A DNA stretch of 64,000 nt, from assembly GCF_020097815.1 (NCBI RefSeq), contig NZ_CP083663.1, positions 1-64,000 of the forward strand. The letters are read 5' to 3'. This DNA is from Haloprofundus salinisoli (lineage in GTDB: Archaea > Halobacteriota > Halobacteria > Halobacteriales > Haloferacaceae). Shown here piece by piece: positions 8,218 through 16,414 of this stretch. Under the pieces are notes generated by a model that was not told the DNA's origin, did not search any database, and saw nothing but the letters and a program-made list of their open reading frames with translations. The first letter of the stretch is position 1, and every line of letters starts with the position of its first letter. A program made the position numbers and the translations under genes.

Positions 8218-8637
8218 TTATTGCAAATCACCATCTGCAGATATCGGTTCGAGGTCGTGACGCTCGGTCCAGACACCGAGATACCAGAAGACCGGCGCAA
8301 GTTCTTCCGCTTTCTCCGTGGCAGTGTACTCCACACGGGGTGGAATCTCGTTGTACGCTTTCCGAGTTAACAATCCAACTGCGGTGAGTTCCTGAAGCCG
8401 ATTTGACAGCGTATTCGGCGCGATATCCACTGCTTCCTCTAAATCGCTGAATCTGAATGGCCCGTCTCCAGTTGCGAACTGGTGGAGGATCACGATGGTG
8501 TGTTTCTTCCCCAACAGGTTAAGAAGCGCAGACATCGTTTGAGTGTCTCTCTCTGCTCGTTCAGATTTTGGCGGTCTCGCTATCTCATTGGAGAGAATCG
8601 TCTCGATGAACTCTTCCGCATAGGGTGGTTCGACCAT
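8218..8637 (-). CDS. HxlR-family winged-helix regulator
   Basis: A 139-aa HxlR-type transcription factor. After a 30-residue leader, the winged helix runs from LLGKKHTIVILHQF through FRFSDLEEAVDIAPNTLSNR (recognition helix) to LTAVGLLTRKAY and the wing with RVEYTATEKAEEL, all standard for the family. HxlR proteins often sense redox or reactive electrophiles through a Cys, but this one has no Cys, so that mechanism is unlikely. It is divergent from the DUF6069-like membrane gene, with inverted repeats between the two promoters, which points to control of that gene and itself. Confidence 0.88.
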   Translation of the reverse strand: MVEPPYAEEFIETILSNEIARPPKSERAERDTQTMSALLNLLGKKHTIVILHQFATGDGPFRFSDLEEAVDIAPNTLSNRLQELTAVGLLTRKAYNEIPPRVEYTATEKAEELAPVFWYLGVWTERHDLEPISADGDLQ

Positions 8638-8765
8638 AGGAAGGCTCTACCTTCTGAAGTCATATAGCTTGTTTCTTCATAGGTAGTGAGTAGCTACACA
8701 GGAGTGGTGTTACTCCATAACTCCTAACTTTGTAGTATATTACTTCAGGAGATGTATTGTTGAAT
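8638..8765. promoter_or_regulatory. Divergent promoter region with inverted repeats
   Basis: A CATATA element at 8661-8666 faces the HxlR gene and a TATATTA element at 8736-8742 faces the membrane gene, each about 25 bp from its start codon, which suggests leaderless transcripts. Between them lies GGAGT-6 bp-ACTCC (8701-8705 / 8712-8716), and a second ACTCC half at 8720-8724. These are likely binding sites for the HxlR protein. Confidence 0.55.
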
Positions 8766-9224
8766 ATGGCAACCAAGAATGCCACGACCAGAGCTGAAAC
8801 GAACGAGTTCGTCGGCGTGTTCCGACTCGTAAAATTCGGAATTGCCGCGTTACTCGCCGTGAGCATCGTGAATGTACTCGTACTGTTCATCGGAGTAGCG
8901 ATGGTTGACTTCCCGGCTGAATTCGTCGGGGGACCATTCGGACCGCTTGCGGTGGGTCCAGTGGTCATTAATTCGGCCGTAGCCGCCCTCGGGGCGACCC
9001 TCGTGTACGGCGTGGTCACGCGCTACGCAGCCCGGCCGAACCGGACGTTCACCGTCATCGCAGGTGCGATACTGATTCTCTCATTTGCGATGTTCCTCGC
9101 ACCCGACCTGGCCGGCGCGCCGCCGAGGGTCTTCGCTACACTCGCGGTGATGCACGTGACCGCCGCAGTCACCATCGTGGGTGTCTTGACCCGTGCGACG
9201 ACCCAAAAGGAGATGTCCCGATAA
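8766..9224 (+). CDS. Four-helix membrane protein, DUF6069-like
   Basis: A 152-aa protein with four hydrophobic segments at about residues 22-46, 62-85, 95-115 and 122-143 and short loops. It has the general shape of DUF6069 proteins, whose function is unknown and which often sit beside HxlR or TetR regulators. The ATG at 8766 fits the TATA-like box 24 bp upstream better than the TTG codons before it. The divergent HxlR gene probably controls it. Its stop codon is followed almost at once by the remnant of a GH15 gene. Confidence 0.72.
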   Translation: MATKNATTRAETNEFVGVFRLVKFGIAALLAVSIVNVLVLFIGVAMVDFPAEFVGGPFGPLAVGPVVINSAVAALGATLVYGVVTRYAARPNRTFTVIAGAILILSFAMFLAPDLAGAPPRVFATLAVMHVTAAVTIVGVLTRATTQKEMSR

Positions 9225-9237
9225 ATGCTCACGGATA

Positions 9238-9655
9238 CGGTCTCCCCGCGGAACGGCGTGCTCTATCCCCTCTAATTTCCGACCGATGCCGTCGTGCTCG
9301 GGTTCCTCCCACCTGAGGACGAGCGCATTCAAGCGACGATCGACAGTATCATGGACGAGCTCTTGACTGACGAAGGGCTTGTACACCGATCGCGCGGGCC
9401 CGATACCCGCTCGGAAGGCCCAGTACGTTTCTCCTCTGTTCGTTCTGACTCGTAGATGCGCTCGTGCTCGCCGATCGTGTCGAAGAAGCCCGTGACGTGT
9501 TCACGAACGTCCTCGACCACGTCGATTCCCCATATCTGCTGTCGGAGCGTATCGACCCTCGAACCGGAGAGTTCTACGGAAACTTTCCGCAGGCGTTTAG
9601 CCATATCGGACTCGTGAACAGCGCGATCTACCTTCGACGTGCCTCCGACGGCGAC
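9238..9655 (+). pseudogene. GH15 glucoamylase/trehalase remnant (C-terminal part)
   Basis: Broken reading frame of a glycoside hydrolase family 15 enzyme. From 9289 the frame reads TDAVVLGFLPPEDERIQATI and on to DELLTDEGLVHRS. Near 9428 the frame shifts. The new frame reads FLLCSF, a TGA where the family has Trp, then LVDALVLADRVEEARDVF, and finally DPRTGEFYGNFPQAFSHIGL, the signature end of GH15. An earlier in-frame TAA lies at about 9273-9276. The N-terminal two thirds, with the catalytic acids, is missing. The gene has one frameshift and two stops and cannot be functional. Confidence 0.82.
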
Positions 9656-9753
9656 TCCTTAGTACACGACCCGCTCGGTGAAGACAAATTACGACCTCTC
9701 TTCCGAACGTCATTTCGCGTCGAGTGGGCGGAGCGAACGAGGCGTAAAAGGTT

Positions 9754-9776
9754 GGGATTCAAATTCTGTAGCCCAT
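9754..9776 (+). repeat. Degenerate third copy of a tRNA T-arm/3' end
   Basis: The segment GGGATTCAAATTCTGTAGCCCAT parallels the tRNA-Arg GGGTTCAAATCCTGCAGCGCCCAT with one inserted base, two missing bases and two substitutions. No acceptor 5' strand or anticodon arm is recognisable upstream. It probably marks the right edge of the island. Confidence 0.5.
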
Positions 9777-9907
9777 TTTTATGCGGCGAACTGAGGAGGA
9801 CAAGGACACACGGCGAAGGATGGAGATCTCGAATCCGATCTACTTCAGATCGTCGCCCGTCTCTCTGAAGGAGTCGCACACCGAGCGATGGTCCTATCGA
9901 ACTCGCT

Positions 9908-10141
9908 TCAGTAGCGCGTCCGGAGGAGATACTCCCCCAGGACGACGACCGAAAACACAAGCAGCGTGACCGAGACGCCCCACAGCGTCGGGGACTGCAG
10001 CTGGTTGACGAGCAGTTCGTAGCCGGCGTACCCCGCGAGAAGCGTGCCGAGAAGCCACAGCGTCGCGCCGACGTAGGGCGCGTCGACGGGACGAAAGCCG
10101 GACGCCGCGGCGAGCGTCTCCGTCGGGTCGGAGGTGGTCAT
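9908..10141 (-). CDS. Small two-helix membrane protein
   Basis: A 77-aa protein beginning MTTSDPTETLAAASGFRPVD, with two transmembrane segments at about 25-43 and 53-71 and a short basic C-terminus (LLRTRY). The ATG at 10141 is chosen; the longer open frame upstream is Arg-rich and not protein-like. No family recognised. It is the first gene beyond the proposed island edge and is divergent from another small membrane protein gene at 10290. Confidence 0.6.
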   Translation of the reverse strand: MTTSDPTETLAAASGFRPVDAPYVGATLWLLGTLLAGYAGYELLVNQLQSPTLWGVSVTLLVFSVVVLGEYLLRTRY

Positions 10142-10289
10142 CCGTCGTTTCCGACTCCGAGGGTGTCGCTGTAGCTTTTTCGATAGCCGACGGTCGTCTT
10201 CACCGGGTGACACTACAGTGACGCTGACCCTTCGTTAAGTTGCCCATACTATTGCCCTTCCGGGGCTTTCACCGACTGGGGAACACAAC

Positions 10290-10655
10290 ATGCCCCAGGC
10301 ACGAAATAGCGGAGACGGACGAAACAACGCTCGTCAGTCCGGCACCGCCAACAACCAAGCAAACGCCGATGAAACGGCCGATGCTCACGCGTCAGCGACT
10401 GCGGAACGACGGACGGAGCGTCCGGGCGCGCTCGAACGCATGTCGTCGTGGTTCGCGGAGGCGGCGCTCCGAAGCGGCCTCGCGATTATCGGCTTCGCGC
10501 TGCTGCTGTTCGCGCTCGGACAGGCGGTCGGGTTCGACCTCTTGGGGGTCGTGGCCGACGCCTTGACGTCGCAGACCGGTCAGTGGCTCCTCGTTGCCCT
10601 GTTCGCGGTGTTCATCATCGCGGCTTCGGCGCAGCGCGGACTCCCGAACCGGTAG
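10290..10655 (+). CDS. Small membrane protein with hydrophilic N-terminal tail
   Basis: A 121-aa protein. The first 50 residues are Asn-, Gln-, Ala- and Arg-rich and look disordered. Two hydrophobic helices follow, at about 60-80 and 96-113, and it ends in GLPNR. No domain recognised. Composition and codon use match the core genome. It may pair with the small membrane protein encoded divergently at 9908-10141, but nothing in the sequence proves this. Confidence 0.6.
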   Translation: MPQARNSGDGRNNARQSGTANNQANADETADAHASATAERRTERPGALERMSSWFAEAALRSGLAIIGFALLLFALGQAVGFDLLGVVADALTSQTGQWLLVALFAVFIIAASAQRGLPNR

Positions 10656-10842
10656 TACTCCCTATTTCGGCTTTTTATGCGGCGAGACGACAGACGAGAG
10701 TTCGTCGATTCGGATACTCCGACGACTAACTCGGCTCCCCGACCTTACGACTGAGAGCGCCACCAGCGAGCGCGAGGTAGGGAGAGAGACGAGACGCGCT
10801 CGAACGGAAGTAAGGGGAAGGGAGTACGAAGAGAGCGAGCGT
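10656..10842. other. Gene-free spacer
   Basis: 187 bp with no credible gene. It starts with a CTTTTTATG tract just after the membrane-protein gene, which may act as a T-rich terminator, and ends at the stop codon of the convergent TRAP permease gene. Confidence 0.4.
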
Positions 10843-12957
10843 TTACTCGCGGTCCGTCTGTCCGGTCTTCGGTGCCGAGCGTCCGGAGAGTCCGAACACC
10901 GAACGAGCCGTCGCGATGGGTTTCGGCCGGCCGACGCTCGACTGGACGACGTACATCGCGATGGCGACGCCGACAGCCGTGAACTGCACGATTCGCGAGG
11001 GGTGAAGCATCGCGAGCACGCCGGTCGTGAAGAACGCGATGCGTGCGCCGAAGGTGATGGGTCGACCGAACGCGAATCGGTAGTTGATACCGTGGATGAT
11101 CGCTACCGCGCCGAGCAGCGCAAGCGCTCCCGACGTGAGCGAGAGCAAGTCGAACTCCGAGGAGACTATCTCGGGATGGTAGACGAAGACGAACGGGAGG
11201 ACGAACAGCGGCGCGGATATCTTGATGGCCTCCACGCAGCTCTTCCAGAAGTCACCGCCGGCGATACCGCAGGCCACCGCGACGCAGGTCGCGATAGGCG
11301 GCGTGAGGCCCGCGAGGATGGCCGCGTAGAAGACGAAGAAGTGACTCGCGAGTTCGGGGAGGAAGAACTGGTTGATGAGCGTCGGCGCGATGAGGAGCGC
11401 GACGATGGTGTAGGACGCCGTCGTCGGCATTCCCAGCCCGAGGACGATACAGATGATCATCGCGAGGATGGCAGCCACGAACAGCACGCCGCCCGAGAGG
11501 TCCATCAGCGTCAGCGAGATGGCCGTTGGGACGCCCGTCGTGGTGAGGATGTCGACGACGCCGTTGATGGCTGCGAGGATGATGGTCACCGGCGCGAGGA
11601 CGATGACACCTTCGCGCGCGCCGTTGAGCGTCTCCCAGGCGACGCGCTTCGTCGCCGCTCCGGCCGTCTCGTCGCTCGTACCGGCAGCGGCCTGGAGGAC
11701 GGGGATGAGTACCCCCGTGATCAGCATCGAGGTGGCCGTCCATAGCGCCGCGGTCATCACCGTCACCTGGACGATGCCCAGGAGGTAGATGAGGACGGCC
11801 AGCGGCACGCCGTACTTCACGACCTCGGTGAGGAACTCGGCGCGCGGCATCGGTTCGGAGATGAGCCGCTCGGGGTCAGTGCTGTCCAGTTGCGGAACGG
11901 AGACGTAGTGGACCGCGACGAAGATGGTCACGCAGAGGATGACCGCCGGAATCAGCCCGGCGACGATGACGTCCGCGTAGGTGATGCCCGTGATGAGCGA
12001 GGCCATGATGAACGCGCCCGCGCCCATCACCGGCGGGAGCACCTGTCCGGCGGTCGAAGCGACCGCTTCGATGGCCCCGGCCGTCTCGGGTTTCATCCCG
12101 TTGCGCTTCATCAGCGGGATGGTGAACGATCCGGTCATGCCGGCGTTTGCGGTCTGGCTGCCGTTGACGGAGCCGATGACCGCACTCGACAGCACCGCCG
12201 TCTGTGCGATGCCGGAGTCGATGTACCGCGCCGAGCGGAACGCCAGGCGCATGATGAGGTCGAACGCGCCATACGCCTTCAAGAAGCCCGCGTACAGGAG
12301 GAACAGCGCGATCCACGCCGCGACGAGGCGGGTGAGGAAGCCGAAGAAGCCGTCGACGCTGATGACGACCGTCCGGAGGATGCGTTCGATTCCGAGTCCG
12401 CCGTGTTCGAGCGGTCCGGGCGCGTACATGCCGAAGTAGCCGTAGGCGAAGCCGGCGAGGACGACGATGAGGAACGTCTGACCGAACGCCCGCCACGTGA
12501 GGTAGATGATGACGATGCTGAACGCGGCCGCCATGACGTACTCGTTGGGCAGGGCGCGTCCGGCACGGTCGATAGCGACCGCCTGATAGTTGACGGCGAG
12601 GTAGCTACAGGTCGCGGCGACGACGACAGCCGAGAGAGACAGCGGTATCGTGTCGACGAGATTCTCGCGGCTGAACGCCCGCTTCAGATCCGCGAAGAGC
12701 TGTCCTCGGCCCCCACCGGCCAGCGACATCAGTTCCGTGAAGATGAACAGTTCGAGGATGCCGCCGAGGAAAACTACGCCGTACTGACCGCGGGGTATCA
12801 TCTGCGTGTAGGCGTACCAGATGACGAGTCCCCAGAAGAAGACCGAAAACAGGATCAGAAGATTCCGCATCGACACCGGTTCGGCGTCGCCCGGCTGCTC
12901 TTGGTCGATCCCCTCTGTGACCTCTGTCTCGCCGTCACCGACGTTCGCTTGGCTCAT
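10843..12957 (-). CDS. TRAP transporter permease, fused 4TM/12TM subunits
   Basis: A 704-aa integral membrane protein that joins the small (DctQ-like) and large (DctM-like) TRAP subunits, the form typical of TAXI-type TRAP systems. The large-subunit hallmarks are visible in GSVNGSQTANAGMTGSFTIP, QVLPPVMGAGAFIMA and GLGMPTTASYTI. It imports a substrate, usually an organic acid, with the ion gradient as energy source. The TAXI binding-protein gene lies 107 bp upstream on the same strand, so the two form a complete transporter. It ends the catabolic block, which fits uptake of the substrate for that pathway. Confidence 0.92.
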   Translation of the reverse strand: MSQANVGDGETEVTEGIDQEQPGDAEPVSMRNLLILFSVFFWGLVIWYAYTQMIPRGQYGVVFLGGILELFIFTELMSLAGGGRGQLFADLKRAFSRENLVDTIPLSLSAVVVAATCSYLAVNYQAVAIDRAGRALPNEYVMAAAFSIVIIYLTWRAFGQTFLIVVLAGFAYGYFGMYAPGPLEHGGLGIERILRTVVISVDGFFGFLTRLVAAWIALFLLYAGFLKAYGAFDLIMRLAFRSARYIDSGIAQTAVLSSAVIGSVNGSQTANAGMTGSFTIPLMKRNGMKPETAGAIEAVASTAGQVLPPVMGAGAFIMASLITGITYADVIVAGLIPAVILCVTIFVAVHYVSVPQLDSTDPERLISEPMPRAEFLTEVVKYGVPLAVLIYLLGIVQVTVMTAALWTATSMLITGVLIPVLQAAAGTSDETAGAATKRVAWETLNGAREGVIVLAPVTIILAAINGVVDILTTTGVPTAISLTLMDLSGGVLFVAAILAMIICIVLGLGMPTTASYTIVALLIAPTLINQFFLPELASHFFVFYAAILAGLTPPIATCVAVACGIAGGDFWKSCVEAIKISAPLFVLPFVFVYHPEIVSSEFDLLSLTSGALALLGAVAIIHGINYRFAFGRPITFGARIAFFTTGVLAMLHPSRIVQFTAVGVAIAMYVVQSSVGRPKPIATARSVFGLSGRSAPKTGQTDRE

Positions 12958-13064
12958 CTGTCCTCACCGCCGGTGTGTTCGCGTCGTCCGATGCACCGCC
13001 GCTGGTCGCCTCGACTGTCTATGTGCATTGTTCGTGAGGTATCCAAAAACGCGCTCTTACAAAG

Positions 13065-14162
13065 CTATTCGTTGGTCTCGCCGCGCGTCCACTCGTCGTT
13101 CCAGACGTCGTTTTCCTCCCAGTAGTCGGCGACGCCGGGGTGGATTTCGAGGTCCGGAATGACCGCCTGCGTCATCGACTCGACGCCGGAGTGGTCGAGC
13201 GCCGTCGGGTCGGCCTGCTGGATGGCCTGCCAGTGTTCGCTGGAGAGGCGGGCGACCTCCTTGGTCGCCTCCGCCGGAACGTCGGGGCCGAACGCCCACT
13301 GGCCGGCGAGCGCCCACGAGGTGACCTGGTCGGTCACTCGCGTCACGTCCTGCTCCCAGCCGTACGGCTCGAACTCGGTGAGGAGCGCGCCGGGGGTGTC
13401 TTCGATGGTCTGTCGGAAGTTGTCGTCGACCTCGATGGCGTAGAGTTCGCCGTTGCTCCGCACGTCGACCTCCTGGACCCAACTCGAGAGCTCCTTCCCG
13501 TTGGCGCCGTAGATACAGAGCGCGTCGGCTCTGCCCTCTTCGACGGCACCGGCGATGTCGCTGGTGTCGAGGTTGAGGATGTCGTTCGGCTCCCAGAGCC
13601 CCGCCTTGCGGATAATCTCCTCGGTCAGCAGGCGCGTCCCGAAGCCGGGTTGGATGGGGTAGATGGTGTAGCCGCCGTCGGCGAGGTCGGCCGTCGACTC
13701 GATGCCCGACCCCTCCATAGCCACCCAGTAGATTTCGAGGCTGGTGAAGATGAACCCCTGCATCGGCATGCTGTCGACGGGGTCTTCGGCGAATGGTCCA
13801 TTGTCGTTCATCGCCTTCGACAGCGAGTTGTTGTCGACGCCGATGCTCGAGAGGTTCCCGCTGTCGAACTCGTAGAGGTTCGCCGTCCACCCGTCGGTCA
13901 CCTGCACGGAGATGTCGAGGATATCGCTGTGCTGACTCGCCGCCCGCGCCAGCGCTTGCCCGGCCTGCTGCGTCGAACTGCCTGAGGACGTTCCGCCGAT
14001 GACGATCTCGTAGTTTCCCCCGTCGCCGCCGCCGCTGCCGTTACCGCCGCCACCGCCGCCACCGCCGCCACCAGAATCCGAACATCCGGCGAGACCGATT
14101 ACGCCGAGGGTCGTCGCTCCCTTCAGTACGTCACGTCTATCGATACGCTGGTCGTCAGTCAT
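13065..14162 (-). CDS. TAXI-family TRAP solute-binding lipoprotein
   Basis: A 365-aa extracytoplasmic binding protein. The N-terminus has a twin-arginine motif (DRRDVLKG), a hydrophobic stretch and a lipobox LAGC, so it is probably exported folded by Tat and lipid-anchored. A poly-Gly linker of about 25 residues follows the Cys, as in many haloarchaeal lipoproteins. The mature part begins YEIVIGGTSSGSSTQQAGQA, the TAXI signature start. The ATG at 14162 is chosen because it puts RR near residue 10. It supplies the fused permease encoded downstream. The ligand is unknown. Confidence 0.92.
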   Translation of the reverse strand: MTDDQRIDRRDVLKGATTLGVIGLAGCSDSGGGGGGGGGGNGSGGGDGGNYEIVIGGTSSGSSTQQAGQALARAASQHSDILDISVQVTDGWTANLYEFDSGNLSSIGVDNNSLSKAMNDNGPFAEDPVDSMPMQGFIFTSLEIYWVAMEGSGIESTADLADGGYTIYPIQPGFGTRLLTEEIIRKAGLWEPNDILNLDTSDIAGAVEEGRADALCIYGANGKELSSWVQEVDVRSNGELYAIEVDDNFRQTIEDTPGALLTEFEPYGWEQDVTRVTDQVTSWALAGQWAFGPDVPAEATKEVARLSSEHWQAIQQADPTALDHSGVESMTQAVIPDLEIHPGVADYWEENDVWNDEWTRGETNE

Positions 14163-14183
14163 GCGGACGTTAATTGTCTTTCC

Positions 14184-14193
14184 TTTATTTAAC
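14184..14193 (-). promoter_or_regulatory. TATA-like box of the TRAP operon
   Basis: On the minus strand a TTAAATAAAG element sits about 25 bp before the ATG of the TAXI gene, consistent with a separate, nearly leaderless promoter for the transporter genes. Confidence 0.55.
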
Positions 14194-14273
14194 TTTGATG
14201 CCATCGTCATATTCTTCGACGGTTTCACGCCGTCAATGGCACCGATTTCCTCGTTTGCGAGTGAACGAAGGAG

Positions 14274-15719
14274 TCAGTCGAGCCACTCGTTCGCGGCGTC
14301 GGCGTCGAAGGGAACGTGGCCGTCGCGTTCGAACGCCCGGTCGCGGTACGCTCGAAGGCGCTCGCGGAAGTCGGGGTGAGCGACCTGGATGAGCGCGTCC
14401 ATCCGTTCGGCCGGACTCGCGCCGCGGAGGTCCGCAACGCCGTACTCGGTGACGACGACAGAGTGGTCGTGTTCGGTGTGGTCGACGTGCGACACGGTCG
14501 GGACGATTCGGGAGATGTCGCCGCCGGCGGCCGTCGACGGGAGCGCGATGATGCCGAGTCGACAGTTGCGGTTGAAGTCGCCGCCGCCGCCGATGCCGTT
14601 GACGATCCGCGTGCCGCCGATGTGCGTGGCGTTGGCGTTTCCGTAGAGGTCGACGTCCACCGCGCTGTTGACGCCGACGACGCCGAACTGCTCGATGAGC
14701 GCCGGGTTGTTCGAGACGTCCGCCGGACGCAGCACCACGTCGTCGGCGTAGCGGTCGATCTCCTCGAACAGCCGCTCTTGGCCCTCCAGCGACAGCGCGA
14801 GCGACGTCGCGCTCGCCCCCGAGAGCAGCCCCTCGTCGAGCGCGTCAAGGAGGCCGTCCTGGAACACCTCGCCGAAGTAGACGACCTCGCGGTCGCCGAA
14901 GTCGATGCCTGAGAGCTCGCCCATCAGGGCGTTGCCGAGACTCCCGACGCCGAACTGGAGGTGGACGGCCTCCGCGAGCGTCGGGTCGTGCTCCAGTTCC
15001 GCCTCCAGGAACGCGCCGAGTTCGTCGGCGATGGCGAGGTCCGCCTCGGTGGGGTCGCGGAACTCGTAGGGGTCGTCCGCTCGGTCGGTCTCGACGACCG
15101 CGACGAGCTTTTCGGGGTCGAACTCGACGCGCGCCGACCCGACGCGCTCGGTCGGCTCCGACACCGGAATCGGGTCACGGTTCGGCGGGAGGTCTCGCTG
15201 ATAGACGTCGTGGACGCGTTCGAGCGCCCGCGGCTGTGCGCCGTTGACCTCGACTATCAAGCGATCTGCGGCCGCGACGAACGACGGCGTGTGGCCGATG
15301 GAGGTCGACGGAATCAGCCAGTCCTCACCGACGGCGACGGCTTCGATGACGGCCGCGTCGGGGTGGCCGAGGTGGCCGAGGCGGACCTCGTCGCCGAGGC
15401 GGGAGATGTGGCGGTCGTGGAACTCGACGCGCCGCTCGTTGATGGCCTCGCGGGAGGCGCGCCGCGTCTGAAACGGGTAGCGGCGCGCGAGTTTGCCCGC
15501 CTCGATGAGTACGTCGTCGACCTCGCCGCCGACGCCGCCGCCGGAGACGACCGTCAGTGACATCTCGCGGTCGGCCTCGGCCGCCGCGACGAGGACGCGC
15601 TTGGGGTACCCTACGCCGCCGAAGCCGCTGACGAGCACCGTATCGTCGCCGCCGATGTGCTCGGCGGCGGCTTCGGCCGAGACGACCGGGAGGCCGTCGG
15701 CGATGCGGTCACCGGTCAT
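14274..15719 (-). CDS. Succinyl-CoA-type acyl-CoA transferase (acetyl-CoA hydrolase/Cat1 family)
   Basis: A 481-aa CoA-transferase of the family that includes succinyl-CoA:acetate CoA-transferase, Cat1 and RipA-like enzymes. The N-terminal SGFGGVGYPKRVL is the CoA-loop region. YFGEVFQDGLLDAL carries the Glu that forms the glutamyl-CoA thioester. DVDLYGNANATHIGGTRIVN and GIGGGGDFNRN are diagnostic for the family. It would activate a carboxylic acid by moving CoA from succinyl-CoA or acetyl-CoA. It overlaps the upstream MaoC gene by 4 bp, so the two are translationally coupled. The acceptor acid is unknown. Confidence 0.88.
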   Translation of the reverse strand: MTGDRIADGLPVVSAEAAAEHIGGDDTVLVSGFGGVGYPKRVLVAAAEADREMSLTVVSGGGVGGEVDDVLIEAGKLARRYPFQTRRASREAINERRVEFHDRHISRLGDEVRLGHLGHPDAAVIEAVAVGEDWLIPSTSIGHTPSFVAAADRLIVEVNGAQPRALERVHDVYQRDLPPNRDPIPVSEPTERVGSARVEFDPEKLVAVVETDRADDPYEFRDPTEADLAIADELGAFLEAELEHDPTLAEAVHLQFGVGSLGNALMGELSGIDFGDREVVYFGEVFQDGLLDALDEGLLSGASATSLALSLEGQERLFEEIDRYADDVVLRPADVSNNPALIEQFGVVGVNSAVDVDLYGNANATHIGGTRIVNGIGGGGDFNRNCRLGIIALPSTAAGGDISRIVPTVSHVDHTEHDHSVVVTEYGVADLRGASPAERMDALIQVAHPDFRERLRAYRDRAFERDGHVPFDADAANEWLD

Positions 15720-16384
15720 TCGTCGGTCGACCCGGCGGGGCTATCGCCGCGTTCGCCGCTCTCAGGTTGCGTGCCGATTCCTTCGGGCCACCCCGGCGGC
15801 TGCGCCGCGGTCGGCTGGGCGTACTCGCGCTTCAACACCATCGGCGTGCGCTCCATCGACAGCACCTTCGTGCCGTCCTGATTGTACGCCCGCAGTTCCG
15901 TGGTGACGATGCCGACGTGGTCCCGGGAGGAGCTCTCGCGCTTCTCCAGCACCTCGCTCTCGGCGAAGATAGTGTCGCCGTGGTAGACGGGCGCGTGGTG
16001 GCGGATTCGGTCGTAGCCGAGGTTCGCGGTGGCGTTGACGGAGACGTCGATGACGCTCATCCCGACGGCGAGCGCGATGACGAACGTCCCGTCGACGAGG
16101 CGCTCACCGAACTCTGTCTCGGCGGCGTACGCCTCGTTGAAGTGCATCGGATTGAGATTCATCGTGACGTTCGTCATCCAGACGTTGTCCGTCTCGGTGA
16201 CGGTGCGGCCGAACGGGTGTTTGTACACGTCGCCGATGGTGAAATCTTCGTAGTAGCGCCCCTGCCAACCCTCGACGAGGCGCGTGTCGGTCGATGCGTT
16301 CTCGTCGGTTCCGCCGTCGGTTGCCGGCGTGAGGTCGGTCGTCGGCGTCGGTTCCTGCGTCGAATCGGTGAGTTCGTCTGTCAT
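15716..16384 (-). CDS. MaoC-family hydratase, itaconyl/mesaconyl-CoA hydratase-like
   Basis: A 222-aa single hot-dog MaoC protein with disordered N- and C-terminal tails. The core begins GWQGRYYEDFTIGDVYKHPF and continues with TETDNVWMTNVTMNLNPMHF, which contains the hydratase Asp/Asn and His. AVYHGDT-type APVYHGDTIFAESEV and ESSSRDHVGIVTTEL follow. This order resembles itaconyl-CoA hydratase (RipB/Ich) and mesaconyl-CoA hydratase more than FAS-type dehydratases. It lies 30 bp downstream of the acyl-CoA dehydrogenase gene and overlaps the CoA-transferase gene by 4 bp. The assignment to a C5 branched substrate is my inference. Confidence 0.8.
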   Translation of the reverse strand: MTDELTDSTQEPTPTTDLTPATDGGTDENASTDTRLVEGWQGRYYEDFTIGDVYKHPFGRTVTETDNVWMTNVTMNLNPMHFNEAYAAETEFGERLVDGTFVIALAVGMSVIDVSVNATANLGYDRIRHHAPVYHGDTIFAESEVLEKRESSSRDHVGIVTTELRAYNQDGTKVLSMERTPMVLKREYAQPTAAQPPGWPEGIGTQPESGERGDSPAGSTDE

Positions 16385-16414
16385 TGGTTGGTTTCGGTGT
16401 GTTCGCTGTCGCTC

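Noticed and set aside
9776-10685. 14-bp direct repeat TTTTTATGCGGCGA at 9776-9789 and 10672-10685, which could bound a mobile segment with two small membrane genes
   Set aside because: Several 14-bp matches are expected by chance in 64 kb, the flanks do not match, and the genes between look like core haloarchaeal DNA.
11890-13125. 411-aa plus-strand ORF antisense to the TRAP permease
   Set aside because: Highly charged, repetitive Asp/Arg/Glu text with no domain; mirrors the codon structure of the permease.
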